Part shown: piece by piece, positions 37,985 through 47,377 of the stretch | How the letters are laid out: every line of letters starts with the position of its first letter | Position numbering within the stretch: position 1 is the stretch's first letter | Assembly (NCBI RefSeq): GCF_020193575.1 | Contig: NZ_JADYVD010000001.1 | Span: forward strand, 62,001-126,000 | Length of the DNA stretch: 64,000 nucleotides | Origin: Ensifer sp. IC4062 | GTDB lineage: Bacteria > Pseudomonadota > Alphaproteobacteria > Rhizobiales > Rhizobiaceae | Direction: 5' to 3' | Notes under the pieces: generated by a model | Database searches by the model: none | Seen by the model: the letters and a program-made list of their open reading frames with translations, nothing else | Told to the model about the DNA's origin: nothing | Translations under genes and position numbers: made by a program

Positions 37985-38374
37985 TCAGACGTCCTCGTCC
38001 TCGTCGGAGACGCCGATGAGGTCGCTCATATCGTCGTCGTCCTCGTCTTCGTCGGTCTCGAGGAAGGTGTCGTCGTCGTCACCGTCGATCTCGACGTCGT
38101 CGTCACCGAGATCCGGCAGGTCGTCGCTGCCCGATGCTTCGTCGTCGGCATCCTCGAGCGAGACGAGTTCGACTTCGGTGTTCTCTGTATCGACTTCCGT
38201 TACGTCTTCCTCTTCTTCCTTCTCGAGCACCTTGGCGACGGAGCTCTCCTCGAAGAAGGACAGCGGATAGGACTTGCCCGTGTAGGGGGAGACGATCGGA
38301 TCACGGTTCAGATCGTAGAATTTGCGCCCCGTTTCCGGGTCTATGCGCTTTGTTCCAAGTTCCGGTTTTGCCAC
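37985..38374 (-). CDS. TIGR02300 (FYDLN acid) family protein
   Basis: A 129-residue protein. Residues 2-35 hold AKPELGTKRIDPETGRKFYD and LNRDPIVSPYTGKSYP, the conserved FYDLN domain; the rest is an extremely Asp/Glu-rich tail (DDDVEIDGDDDDTFLETDED). Found across alphaproteobacteria; function unknown. The start is GTG at 38374 behind AGAGG, giving the family's VAKPELG start; the open frame continues 23 codons upstream without support. It lies next to tRNA-Ala and divergent from aroA. Confidence 0.87.
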   Translation of the reverse strand: MAKPELGTKRIDPETGRKFYDLNRDPIVSPYTGKSYPLSFFEESSVAKVLEKEEEEDVTEVDTENTEVELVSLEDADDEASGSDDLPDLGDDDVEIDGDDDDTFLETDEDEDDDDMSDLIGVSDEDEDV

Positions 38375-38566
38375 AGTCAAAGCCTCTTGAATGGCCGGAC
38401 GAGCCGGCTCTTGCCGGAAAGCCGGCGGGTGGAAAGTTATCAAGCTTATGATGATTAGCCGGTCCCCATAATCGTCTTGACGACTTCTGTCAAAGACAAA
38501 CTTCGGCCGGGCCTCGCTCGCATTTTCTTTGTCCGGGAGGATGACCCTATTTGTGCTTTATGTTAG

Positions 38567-40026
<1,460 letters not shown>

Positions 40027-40027
<1 letters not shown>

Positions 40028-40665
40028 TGACAGTCACCATCGCCATCGACGGGCCTGCCGCGGCCGGCAAGGGGACGCTGTCGCGCCGGATCGCCGAGGA
40101 GTACGGTTTTCCCCATCTCGACACCGGGCTTACCTATCGCGCCACCGCCAAGGCGCTTCTCGATGCCAGGTTGCCGCTCGATGACGAGGCGGTTGCCGAG
40201 AAGATCGCGCGTGAGGTCGAGCTTTCCGGTCTCGACCGGTCGGTTCTGTCCGCCCATGCGATCGGCGAGGCGGCTTCGAAGATCGCCGTCATGCCGGCCG
40301 TGCGCCGTGCATTGGTCGAGGCGCAGCGCGACTTTTCTCGGAAGGAGCCGGGGACCGTGCTCGACGGACGCGATATCGGCACCGTCGTCTGCCCCGATGC
40401 CACCGTGAAGCTCTATGTGACGGCTTCGCCCGAAGTCAGGGCGAAACGGCGCTACGACGAGATCATTGCCGCTGGCGGATCTGCCGATTATGACGCGATC
40501 TTCGAGGATGTGAAAAAGCGCGATGAGCGCGATATGGGCCGGGCCGACAGCCCTCTTCGCCCCGCGGCGGATGCGCACTTGCTTGACACTTCCGAAATGA
40601 GTATAGAGGCGGCATTCCAGGCGGCGAAGACGCTGATCGACGCGGCCTTGCAAAAGAAGATTTGA
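40027..40665 (+). CDS. cmk: (d)CMP kinase
   Basis: A 212-residue cytidylate kinase. The P-loop is GPAAAGKGT (residues 9-17); [29 protein letters not shown] and a C-terminal [15 protein letters not shown] are typical. It phosphorylates CMP and dCMP. Its ATG shares one base with the aroA TGA, so the two are translationally coupled; rpsA follows 162 bp downstream, the conserved aroA-cmk-rpsA order. Confidence 0.95.
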
Positions 40666-40827
40666 AGAAAGCCATCGTCGGCTCCTGCCGGATCGCGATC
40701 TTGAAAAGCCTGAAATTCCGTCCACGCGCCGGATTGCTCCTTCAGATGGGGCGGACTGGGTTCAGGCCCGTTTAACGCTAACCCCCGGCGCATGCGCGTC
40801 TCTTCGTGAGATGCATCAGGAGATTTT

Positions 40828-42534
40828 ATGTCTGCAACCAACCCCACCCGTGATGATTTCGCAGCGCTTCTCGAGGAGTCCTTCGCCAAGACGGACCTCG
40901 CCGAAGGCTATGTCGCCAAGGGCGTCATCACCGCGATCGAAAAGGACGTCGCAATCGTCGACGTCGGTCTGAAGGTCGAAGGCCGCGTGCCGCTGAAGGA
41001 ATTCGGCGCCAAGGCCAAGGACGGCTCGCTCAAGGTCGGCGACGAAGTCGAAGTCTATGTTGAGCGCATCGAAAACGCGCTTGGCGAAGCCGTTCTGTCA
41101 CGCGAAAAGGCTCGCCGCGAGGAAAGCTGGCAGCGCCTGGAAGTGAAGTTCGAAGCCGGCGAACGCGTCGAAGGCATCATCTTCAACCAGGTTAAGGGCG
41201 GCTTCACCGTCGATCTCGACGGCGCCGTAGCCTTCCTGCCGCGCTCGCAGGTCGACATCCGTCCGATCCGCGACGTGACGCCGCTGATGCACAACCCGCA
41301 GCCCTTCGAAATCCTCAAGATGGACAAGCGCCGCGGCAACATCGTGGTCTCGCGCCGTACGGTTCTGGAAGAGTCGCGCGCCGAGCAGCGTTCTGAAATC
41401 GTTCAGAACCTCGAGGAAGGTCAGGTTGTCGAGGGTGTCGTCAAGAACATCACCGATTACGGTGCGTTCGTCGACCTCGGCGGCATCGACGGCCTGCTGC
41501 ACGTGACCGACATGGCATGGCGTCGCGTCAACCATCCGTCGGAAATCCTGAACATCGGCCAGCAGGTCAAGGTTCAGATCATCCGCATCAACCAGGAAAC
41601 CCACCGCATCTCGCTCGGCATGAAGCAGCTCGAGTCCGATCCGTGGGATGGCATCGGCGCGAAGTACCCGGTCGGCAAGAAGATCTCCGGTACCGTCACG
41701 AACATCACCGACTACGGTGCGTTCGTCGAGCTGGAGCCGGGCATCGAAGGCCTGATCCACATCTCCGAAATGTCCTGGACCAAGAAGAACGTTCACCCCG
41801 GCAAGATCCTGTCCACCAGCCAGGAAGTCGACGTTGTCGTTCTCGAAGTCGATCCGACCAAGCGTCGCATCTCGCTCGGCCTCAAGCAGACGCTCGAGAA
41901 CCCTTGGCAAGCGTTCGCGCATAGCCATCCGGCCGGCACCGAAGTCGAAGGCGAAGTCAAGAACAAGACCGAATTCGGCCTGTTCATCGGCCTCGACGGC
42001 GATGTCGACGGCATGGTCCACCTCTCCGACCTCGACTGGAACCGTCCGGGCGAGCAGGTCATCGAAGAATACAACAAGGGCGATGTCGTCCGTGCTGTCG
42101 TTCTCGATGTGGACGTCGAGAAGGAGCGCATCTCGCTCGGCATCAAGCAGCTCGGCAAGGATTCTGTCGGTGAAGCTGCCGCTTCCGGCGAACTGCGCAA
42201 GAACGCCGTTGTTTCGGCTGAAGTCATCGCGGTCAACGATGGTGGCATCGAAGTGAAGCTCGTCAACCACGAAGACATCACCTCGTTCATCCGTCGTGCG
42301 GACCTGTCGCGTGACCGTGACGAACAGCGTCCGGAGCGCTTCTCGATTGGTCAGGTTGTTGACGCCCGCGTCACCAACTTCTCCAAGAAGGACCGCAAGA
42401 TCCAGCTGTCGATCAAGGCCCTGGAAATCGCGGAAGAGAAGGAAGCCGTCGCTCAGTTCGGTTCGTCCGACTCCGGCGCTTCGCTCGGCGACATCCTTGG
42501 CGCCGCTCTGAAGAACCGCCAGACCAACGAGTAA
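40828..42534 (+). CDS. rpsA: 30S ribosomal protein S1
   Basis: A 568-residue S1 with six S1/OB repeats, for example VEGVVKNITDYGAFVDLGGI and SGTVTNITDYGAFVELEPGI, plus a short acidic N-terminal segment that anchors to the ribosome. It binds mRNA leaders and unwinds them at initiation. CAGGAG lies before the ATG; a strong terminator follows the stop. Composition and codon use are those of a highly expressed gene. Confidence 0.98.
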   Translation: MSATNPTRDDFAALLEESFAKTDLAEGYVAKGVITAIEKDVAIVDVGLKVEGRVPLKEFGAKAKDGSLKVGDEVEVYVERIENALGEAVLSREKARREESWQRLEVKFEAGERVEGIIFNQVKGGFTVDLDGAVAFLPRSQVDIRPIRDVTPLMHNPQPFEILKMDKRRGNIVVSRRTVLEESRAEQRSEIVQNLEEGQVVEGVVKNITDYGAFVDLGGIDGLLHVTDMAWRRVNHPSEILNIGQQVKVQIIRINQETHRISLGMKQLESDPWDGIGAKYPVGKKISGTVTNITDYGAFVELEPGIEGLIHISEMSWTKKNVHPGKILSTSQEVDVVVLEVDPTKRRISLGLKQTLENPWQAFAHSHPAGTEVEGEVKNKTEFGLFIGLDGDVDGMVHLSDLDWNRPGEQVIEEYNKGDVVRAVVLDVDVEKERISLGIKQLGKDSVGEAAASGELRKNAVVSAEVIAVNDGGIEVKLVNHEDITSFIRRADLSRDRDEQRPERFSIGQVVDARVTNFSKKDRKIQLSIKALEIAEEKEAVAQFGSSDSGASLGDILGAALKNRQTNE

Positions 42535-42556
42535 TCGTTGCGGACCGGAAATAATG

Positions 42557-42590
42557 AGCCCGCGGAGAGCGATCTCCGCGGGCTTTTTCG
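42557..42590 (+). terminator. Rho-independent terminator after rpsA
   Basis: GCCCGCGGAGA and TCTCCGCGGGC form an 11-bp perfect stem followed by five T. Confidence 0.85.
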
Positions 42591-42607
42591 TTGCGTGGGA
42601 TAAGAGC

Positions 42608-42711
42608 CTGCTGCGTGTTCCTTAAACAGGAGCCGATTTAAGGATAAAACATGCAGCAATTCAAAGCGCCACAGCGTCCTTTGCGCGTCTGATAAGACGC
42701 GCGGCGCTGTA
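42608..42711 (+). repeat. RIME1-like intergenic repeat, copy 8
   Basis: Full copy with TTTAAGGATAAAACATGCAG, then CACAGCGTCCTTTGCGCGTC and GACGCGCGGCGCTGTAG. Its right end is 4 bp from the stop codon of the next, minus-strand gene. Confidence 0.82.
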
Positions 42712-42715
42712 GAGA

Positions 42716-44335
42716 CTAGCCGAGACCGCCGAGCTTTCTATAGAGATCATAGGCATCGCTGTCGGGCTCGTCGCCCTCTTCTTCTCCACCGTCGGAGGAC
42801 TCCTTTGCGGATGTCTCGCGATCGCCTTCGCCTTCTGCCTCCGCTCCACCATTGTTCTCTCCGTCACTCGCCCATTCCTGCCGATCGGCCCTCTGAGTAG
42901 CGTCTTCGGAATCCGTCTTGGCCGGGAGGTAGGGAACGATTGCGAACGGTATTGCCTCGCGCGGAAGCCCGTTTTGGACGAGACGGGTGATCGTCTGCTG
43001 TATCGTCGGATCGTCGCCGGGGTTTGGTGCCTTCGCTGGATTCGCGGAGCGCAGCGCCGCCGTCTGCTCCGGTTCGTCGGCGGATTCCGGGTCGCTCATC
43101 GGAGCGGTCCCGGTTGTCTCGTACCTGGAGCGCGTGAACGGCAAATGTTCCGCCGCGTCGGTCTCCAACGGCGTCGCCGTCACCTGCTCACTAGTCTCTT
43201 CGATCTTCGATACCGCCAACTTTTCGTTCTCGGCCAGGATTTCGGGAAGGGCGACGCCCTCACGGATAATCGCTTTAACGGCCTCGGCGGAGAAACGCGC
43301 GGCCTGACCGCTGGGTTCTCCGCGCGGACCTGCAGGTCGCGTGCCATGCCCGTCGCCTTCGAGATCGGGCGCGGGGCGGCCATAGGTGCCATCCACGTCG
43401 AGCCCGTCGTCAGCCGCTTCAGCAGGCCCATGTTCGGCCAAAGCCGCCTTCGCTTCGCGTGCCGTCGGTTCGGAGCCTTCCGGCGCGGCGGGGAAGACCG
43501 GATCGGACGGAGAGGCGTCGGAGCCCCCGGTTTCGCCAGCCATGTTGCCGGTCGTGGTTACTTCGCCTTCAGGCTGAGATTCTGGAAGTGCCGCAACGGC
43601 CTCAGCTATCTCGCCCTGCTTGGTGCCGCCCGCAACCGGCGCCGCTGGCTCCATGTCCGGAGGTACTGAGACACGCGTCCGCTGCGCGCGTGCGTCCGTC
43701 GTTCTCGCGGTATCCGATCGCTTGGAGTCCGCCGGCACCTCGTCCCGCGCCTCCTCGAACGTCGCCTCAGCCGGGTCACCCTCTTCGCCTGCGCCGAAGG
43801 TTTTCTTTAGAATCGACTGAAGCAGCGCGACATCGCTTGATGCGGACGCTTTTATTGCGGCGAACTGGGGCGGCGCGGCTGTCTGCACCGGCAGATTGCG
43901 GATCGCTTCCCTTGCCTGAGATTGAGGAAGTGCTGCATTGGTGCCCGCTGGTGCAGTTCTTTCGGGGTGGCCGGTAGGGGTGGCGGTCAGTACGGAGAGG
44001 CGGTGCGCGAGACTGCGACCGCCGAGTTGGCGCTCAAGAAGCAGCCGCTCCGGCATCGGCAAGGATTGAAGGAAGGCGATCAGGCGCTTGACGAAATCGC
44101 GGCCGCCTTCCTGCGGCAAGGGCGGAAACCTGAGGATGCGCGCCAGATCCTCCATCAGCCGCACCAACGCGTCCCTGGAAAGAACCTCCTTGCCGGACAG
44201 ATGACGGCTGAGCGCGTCGAGAATTTTCTGGATCGCTTCGGCGCGCTGACCTGATGGAAGCGCTGTATGGCGGATCTGCAACGTGGTTTCGTCGCCTGGG
44301 CCGACCGCGTTTCTGATCGTGAGAATGGGCAGCAT
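42716..44335 (-). CDS. Hypothetical acidic low-complexity protein
   Basis: About 539 residues from the ATG at 44335 (MLPILTIRNAVGPGDE). A partly structured, helical N-terminal part (about 1-100, with LLERQLGGRSLAHRLSVL) is followed by a long Pro/Ala/Glu/Gly-rich disordered region, then a helix TIQQTITRLVQNGLPREAIP and an acidic stretch ending in DAYDLYRKLGGLG. No known domain is recognised. The frame is open to a GTG at 44500, abutting a RIME1 copy, but that start has no ribosome binding site. The C-terminal tail resembles that of the protein encoded at 45139-46191. Gene likely real; role unknown. Confidence 0.7.
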   Translation of the reverse strand: MLPILTIRNAVGPGDETTLQIRHTALPSGQRAEAIQKILDALSRHLSGKEVLSRDALVRLMEDLARILRFPPLPQEGGRDFVKRLIAFLQSLPMPERLLLERQLGGRSLAHRLSVLTATPTGHPERTAPAGTNAALPQSQAREAIRNLPVQTAAPPQFAAIKASASSDVALLQSILKKTFGAGEEGDPAEATFEEARDEVPADSKRSDTARTTDARAQRTRVSVPPDMEPAAPVAGGTKQGEIAEAVAALPESQPEGEVTTTGNMAGETGGSDASPSDPVFPAAPEGSEPTAREAKAALAEHGPAEAADDGLDVDGTYGRPAPDLEGDGHGTRPAGPRGEPSGQAARFSAEAVKAIIREGVALPEILAENEKLAVSKIEETSEQVTATPLETDAAEHLPFTRSRYETTGTAPMSDPESADEPEQTAALRSANPAKAPNPGDDPTIQQTITRLVQNGLPREAIPFAIVPYLPAKTDSEDATQRADRQEWASDGENNGGAEAEGEGDRETSAKESSDGGEEEGDEPDSDAYDLYRKLGGLG

Positions 44336-44504
44336 TCCGGTTTCCACTTCGCTACCGCCAACGTCCGTGCTTGCAGGCGCCCTGCGTAAAACTCGCCGCA
44401 AAGGCCCGAACGGCGCCGGACTCCCTGATTTGCTGTCGGAGAGCGCTTCATGCGCGCAACGGTCGGTTGGACGAGTCAGCGACGATTTTGTCGCGGACAC
44501 TCAC

Positions 44505-44590
44505 GGCGACTCGCGTCCTGTCAGACGTGCAAAGGACGCCGTAACGCCTTGAATTTCTGCATTTAGGGCATGATCCTTGAGGATAAGCTA
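44505..44590 (-). repeat. RIME1-like repeat, diverged, reverse orientation, copy 9
   Basis: Reverse of the usual orientation: GCGTCCTGTCAGACGTGCAA, AGGACGCCGTAACGCCTTGA, then TTCTGCAT. The AT-rich palindrome is degraded. It lies upstream of the preceding minus-strand gene. Confidence 0.65.
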
Positions 44591-44679
44591 AAGGAGTTTA
44601 TGAAATCTTAACCATACCGCCTGCCGCGCTGAGGCTGCTGCGGGCCTTGCGTGGGGGCCGTTCCCGGTCCATCCTGCCC

Positions 44680-44786
44680 CTACAGGGCCGTGCGTCCAAT
44701 CGGACGCGTCAAGGTCGCTGTAGCACTTTGAATTGCCGCATGATTTTGTCCTTAAGTCGATTCCGATCTAAGAAATCATGCAGTAG
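44680..44786 (-). repeat. RIME1-like intergenic repeat, reverse orientation, copy 10
   Basis: Full copy read on the minus strand: CAAGGTCGCTGTAGCACTTTG then AATTGCCGCATGATTTTGTC and a closing AAATCATGCAGTAG. It ends 17 bp before the ATG of the next gene, so the promoter of that gene must lie within or beyond the repeat. Confidence 0.8.
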
Positions 44787-44803
44787 CCTTCACGGAGCTG
44801 CCG

Positions 44804-45133
44804 ATGACATTTCGACCGCCGCAATCGCTGGGCCGCTTTGATACAAGGAGCGGCGTGAACGTGCTCGAATATGAATTGATGGCGGAACGTGCGGACGCGC
44901 TCGGTCGAAATGGGTTGAAGGTCGAGAGGGCGATTGCGGCGCTCAACCGGTTAGACAGCAGCAAGGACGGGCCGGCTGTCCGCGAGCGGCTTCTCGACGA
45001 GGCGGCGGACGTTGTCTGGGCCTTCCTCATCCAGCGAGAGATATGCGGCCTGCGCGACAGTCCGGATGCGGTCCGCCGCTACGGCATTCCGAAAGAGGTC
45101 ATGGCCCGCCTCGGAATCGTCAGAAAGCGATGA
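44804..45133 (+). CDS. DUF6665-like small protein
   Basis: A 109-residue, helical, soluble protein: VNVLEYELMAERADALGRNG, RLLDEAADVVWAFLIQREIC and RRYGIPKEVMARLGI. I believe this is the family called DUF6665 in rhizobia, but from memory only. Function unknown. GGAG precedes the ATG. It ends 5 bp before the stop codon of the convergent minus-strand gene and lies between two acidic hypothetical genes. Confidence 0.75.
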   Translation: MTFRPPQSLGRFDTRSGVNVLEYELMAERADALGRNGLKVERAIAALNRLDSSKDGPAVRERLLDEAADVVWAFLIQREICGLRDSPDAVRRYGIPKEVMARLGIVRKR

Positions 45134-45138
45134 TCGGG

Positions 45139-46191
45139 CTACTGCTCTGAGCCTGCCAGCTTGCGCCTGATAAAGTCGTAGATGCCATCCTCGTCAACGT
45201 GAAGAACGAAGAGATCGCGTGCCTCGTCTGCCTGCTTGTCGGTCTGCTTTTCGCCGTCCTCATGAAGCGCAGCCATCAGGCTTGCCTCTTCCTTCGTGAT
45301 ACCGGCATTGTCGCGCTCACCGCCTCGGTTTTCCGAAGCATCCTCCTCCTTGTCATTGTCATCGTTCCGCGCTTGCGTTTCCGCGACCTCGGCGCCAGCG
45401 GCGAGAACGGTCAGCATCTCGGCTGCATCGACGCCGTCTTCTTCGGCCGCTGACTTCCCGGCGCCGATATCGGCGGCAACTTCGTTCCGTTTCCTGACCG
45501 CCTCATGCAGTTCCTTCACGTCGTCGAGCTTGTCATTGGCCTCAAGCGTGCGGATCGTCTTCTCGCGCTCGGCATGGGTCTCAGCATCCTCGACGCGTGT
45601 CGGATCGCTCTCCGTCCGTTCTAGTTTCAGCTCCTCGAGCGATTTTGGATTGGCGGCATCCTCCAGCCGTTGCAGCACCTTTGCCGTTTCAATGGCGTTC
45701 AGCCCGCCATCTTGCGCCTTCGTTTGCAGCGCCGCCTCAAGCTTGTCGTCTTCCGTGCCATAGGGATTCTTGATCGCGGCCAGAACCTCCGAGAGTGAAA
45801 GGTCGAGCCCATCGAGGCCGAGCGTCTTCTCGATCATGCGGACCTGCTCAGGCTCAAGACTGGAGAGCGCCTCTTCGAGCTGACGCCCATAGGCGTAGGC
45901 CGATTGGCCATCCGCGCGCTCCAGACCGACGAGTTCGCCAAGCTTGCCGGTCAGTTCGAGCTTGAGTTCGGTGACGTCGACCACGGCACGATTGAAGAAG
46001 TGGTTGTTGATCTTGTCGTTGGCGGCCTTCTGCGTCTCGTCCGACTTGATCCGCGCCTTGAGGACCTTGTCCTCCTTGGTCGCTTTCGCCTTTTCCTCTT
46101 CCTCCGCGCGGCGCTTTTCGATGTCCTCGATGATAGAGCCCACGAGGGTGGTCGAGACGGTCGCACTCGCTTGCTGGGTCGGAAGCAGCAT
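45139..46191 (-). CDS. Hypothetical acidic helical protein
   Basis: A 350-residue, Glu/Asp/Ala/Lys-rich protein with long predicted helices or coiled coil (SIIEDIEKRRAEEEEKAKA, KSLEELKLERTESDPTRVED), no membrane segment and no signal peptide. A compact central part (LSSLEPEQVRMIEKTLGLDG) may be folded. It ends EDGIYDFIRRKLAGSEQ, similar to the tail of the neighbour at 42716-44335. I start at the ATG at 46191; the open frame upstream has no ribosome binding site. No known family is recognised. Confidence 0.7.
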   Translation of the reverse strand: MLLPTQQASATVSTTLVGSIIEDIEKRRAEEEEKAKATKEDKVLKARIKSDETQKAANDKINNHFFNRAVVDVTELKLELTGKLGELVGLERADGQSAYAYGRQLEEALSSLEPEQVRMIEKTLGLDGLDLSLSEVLAAIKNPYGTEDDKLEAALQTKAQDGGLNAIETAKVLQRLEDAANPKSLEELKLERTESDPTRVEDAETHAEREKTIRTLEANDKLDDVKELHEAVRKRNEVAADIGAGKSAAEEDGVDAAEMLTVLAAGAEVAETQARNDDNDKEEDASENRGGERDNAGITKEEASLMAALHEDGEKQTDKQADEARDLFVLHVDEDGIYDFIRRKLAGSEQ

Positions 46192-46413
46192 CGTTTCAAT
46201 CCGCCATCTGATTGTACCAGGCTGAAACGATACGCGGCCCAAGTTAACTGCGCCTTAATGATGCCGACGGACTGTCTGCCCCGCCGAAGGTACGGCGGAA
46301 ATTACAGCGCGACATATTCGGCCGGCGATGCAGCAGTCTGCCCCCCCAAGCCGAAGCTTCAAAAATCAATGAGGCCCGGCGGAAGTCGCCGCCGCGCCTC
46401 GTTAGAGCGAGCC

Positions 46414-46860
46414 CTACCAGCCCCGGATCACCACGCCTCCATAATAGCCAGGTCGGTAGTACCGATGGCCGTAGCCGGGGCCGTAGTAGCGGTACGGATA
46501 GTAGCCGCGATAAGATCGGTAGGGATAGTAACCGGGGTAATAGCCGGGTCCGTAGTAGCGGGTCCCATAGTAATATCGGTTCCCGTAGTAGTAGGGGCCG
46601 GGATAGTATCCGACGCCCGGGCCGAAATAGAAGCTGATGCCGGCCCGGCGATAGCCGGGATGATAGCCCGGCCAGCCGCCATAGTAGCCACCCCGCCAGC
46701 GGGGATAATAGCCCCGGCCGCGATGGGTAACGGTCTGAACATCTGCGGGTCGCTCGACGTCGAGCACCGGACGCGGCATGGCCTGGACAGCCGCGACAGG
46801 GGGAATCATGGAGGCGGCCGCCAGCGCGCAGCTCATAACGAAATTCCGAAATCCCGTCAT
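46414..46860 (-). CDS. Tyr/Gly-rich secreted protein
   Basis: A 148-residue exported protein. Residues 1-27 form a signal peptide (VMSCALAAASMIPPVAAVQA). The mature part, from about residue 48, is dominated by Tyr, Gly, Arg and Pro in degenerate repeats such as GYYPGYYP, RYYGPGY and YYYGTRYYG. No enzyme domain is present. Similar Gly/Tyr-rich proteins occur in rhizobial envelopes; the role is unknown. GAGGAA lies before the ATG at 46860, which fixes the start against a longer open frame. Confidence 0.75.
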   Translation of the reverse strand: MTGFRNFVMSCALAAASMIPPVAAVQAMPRPVLDVERPADVQTVTHRGRGYYPRWRGGYYGGWPGYHPGYRRAGISFYFGPGVGYYPGPYYYGNRYYYGTRYYGPGYYPGYYPYRSYRGYYPYRYYGPGYGHRYYRPGYYGGVVIRGW

Positions 46861-47153
46861 TTTTTCCTCACTTTCCGAAAGACGTGCTTTCCGGTTTGTC
46901 CCCGCTCCATAGACGTTTGTTTTGGTTGGATTATTCCATGACGTCGGGTCGCGCGCACGCGTGCTCAACCGCGGATTTTCCGCGCCGATCAGCCGTCGGA
47001 GGAAGCATGCGCCTCTCCCGCACTCGTGTCACTGAAATTCTTGTCCCATCTTTGCCCGGTTGGAATGCTCTGACCGACGGAAGGGAGCGCACGACGAAGC
47101 GGCTCCACTCCCGGCGCTTTTTCGGGATCCGGCACGAAAACTTCAAAATGCCT

Positions 47154-47182
47154 GTTGACACTTCGGCCCGGGCCTTTTACAT
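47154..47182 (+). promoter_or_regulatory. Predicted promoter of tRNA-Leu
   Basis: GTTGAC, 17-bp spacer, TTACAT (equally TTGACA-N17-TACATG), ending 11 bp before the mature tRNA. The upstream part of this intergenic region, from 46861, holds nothing else I can name. Confidence 0.6.
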
Positions 47183-47193
47183 GCCGGTCCGTC

Positions 47194-47278
47194 GCCCAGA
47201 TGGCGGAATTGGTAGACGCGCAGGTTTCAGGTACCTGTGCCGCGAGGCGTGGAGGTTCGAGTCCTCTTCTGGGCACCA
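47194..47278 (+). tRNA. tRNA-Leu (anticodon CAG)
   Basis: An 85-nt class II tRNA with encoded CCA. The acceptor is GCCCAGA/TCTGGGC; the anticodon arm CAGGT-TTCAGGT-ACCTG gives CAG. A long variable arm (TGCCGCGAGGCGT) is present, and the T loop reads TTCGAGT. A terminator follows. Confidence 0.96.
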
Positions 47279-47317
47279 AGTTCCGATTTCAGACTGCCTC
47301 GCGCGGTCATGAGACGC

Positions 47318-47347
47318 AAAAAAAAGCCCGGTCAGCCGGGCTTTTTT
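47318..47347. terminator. Bidirectional rho-independent terminator
   Basis: AGCCCGG-TCA-CCGGGCT hairpin flanked by an A-run and a T-run, between tRNA-Leu (plus) and the cyclase gene (minus). It can serve both strands. Confidence 0.85.
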
Positions 47348-47377
47348 GTTGTCTGGCGAGTGCGGTCTTGACGACAC

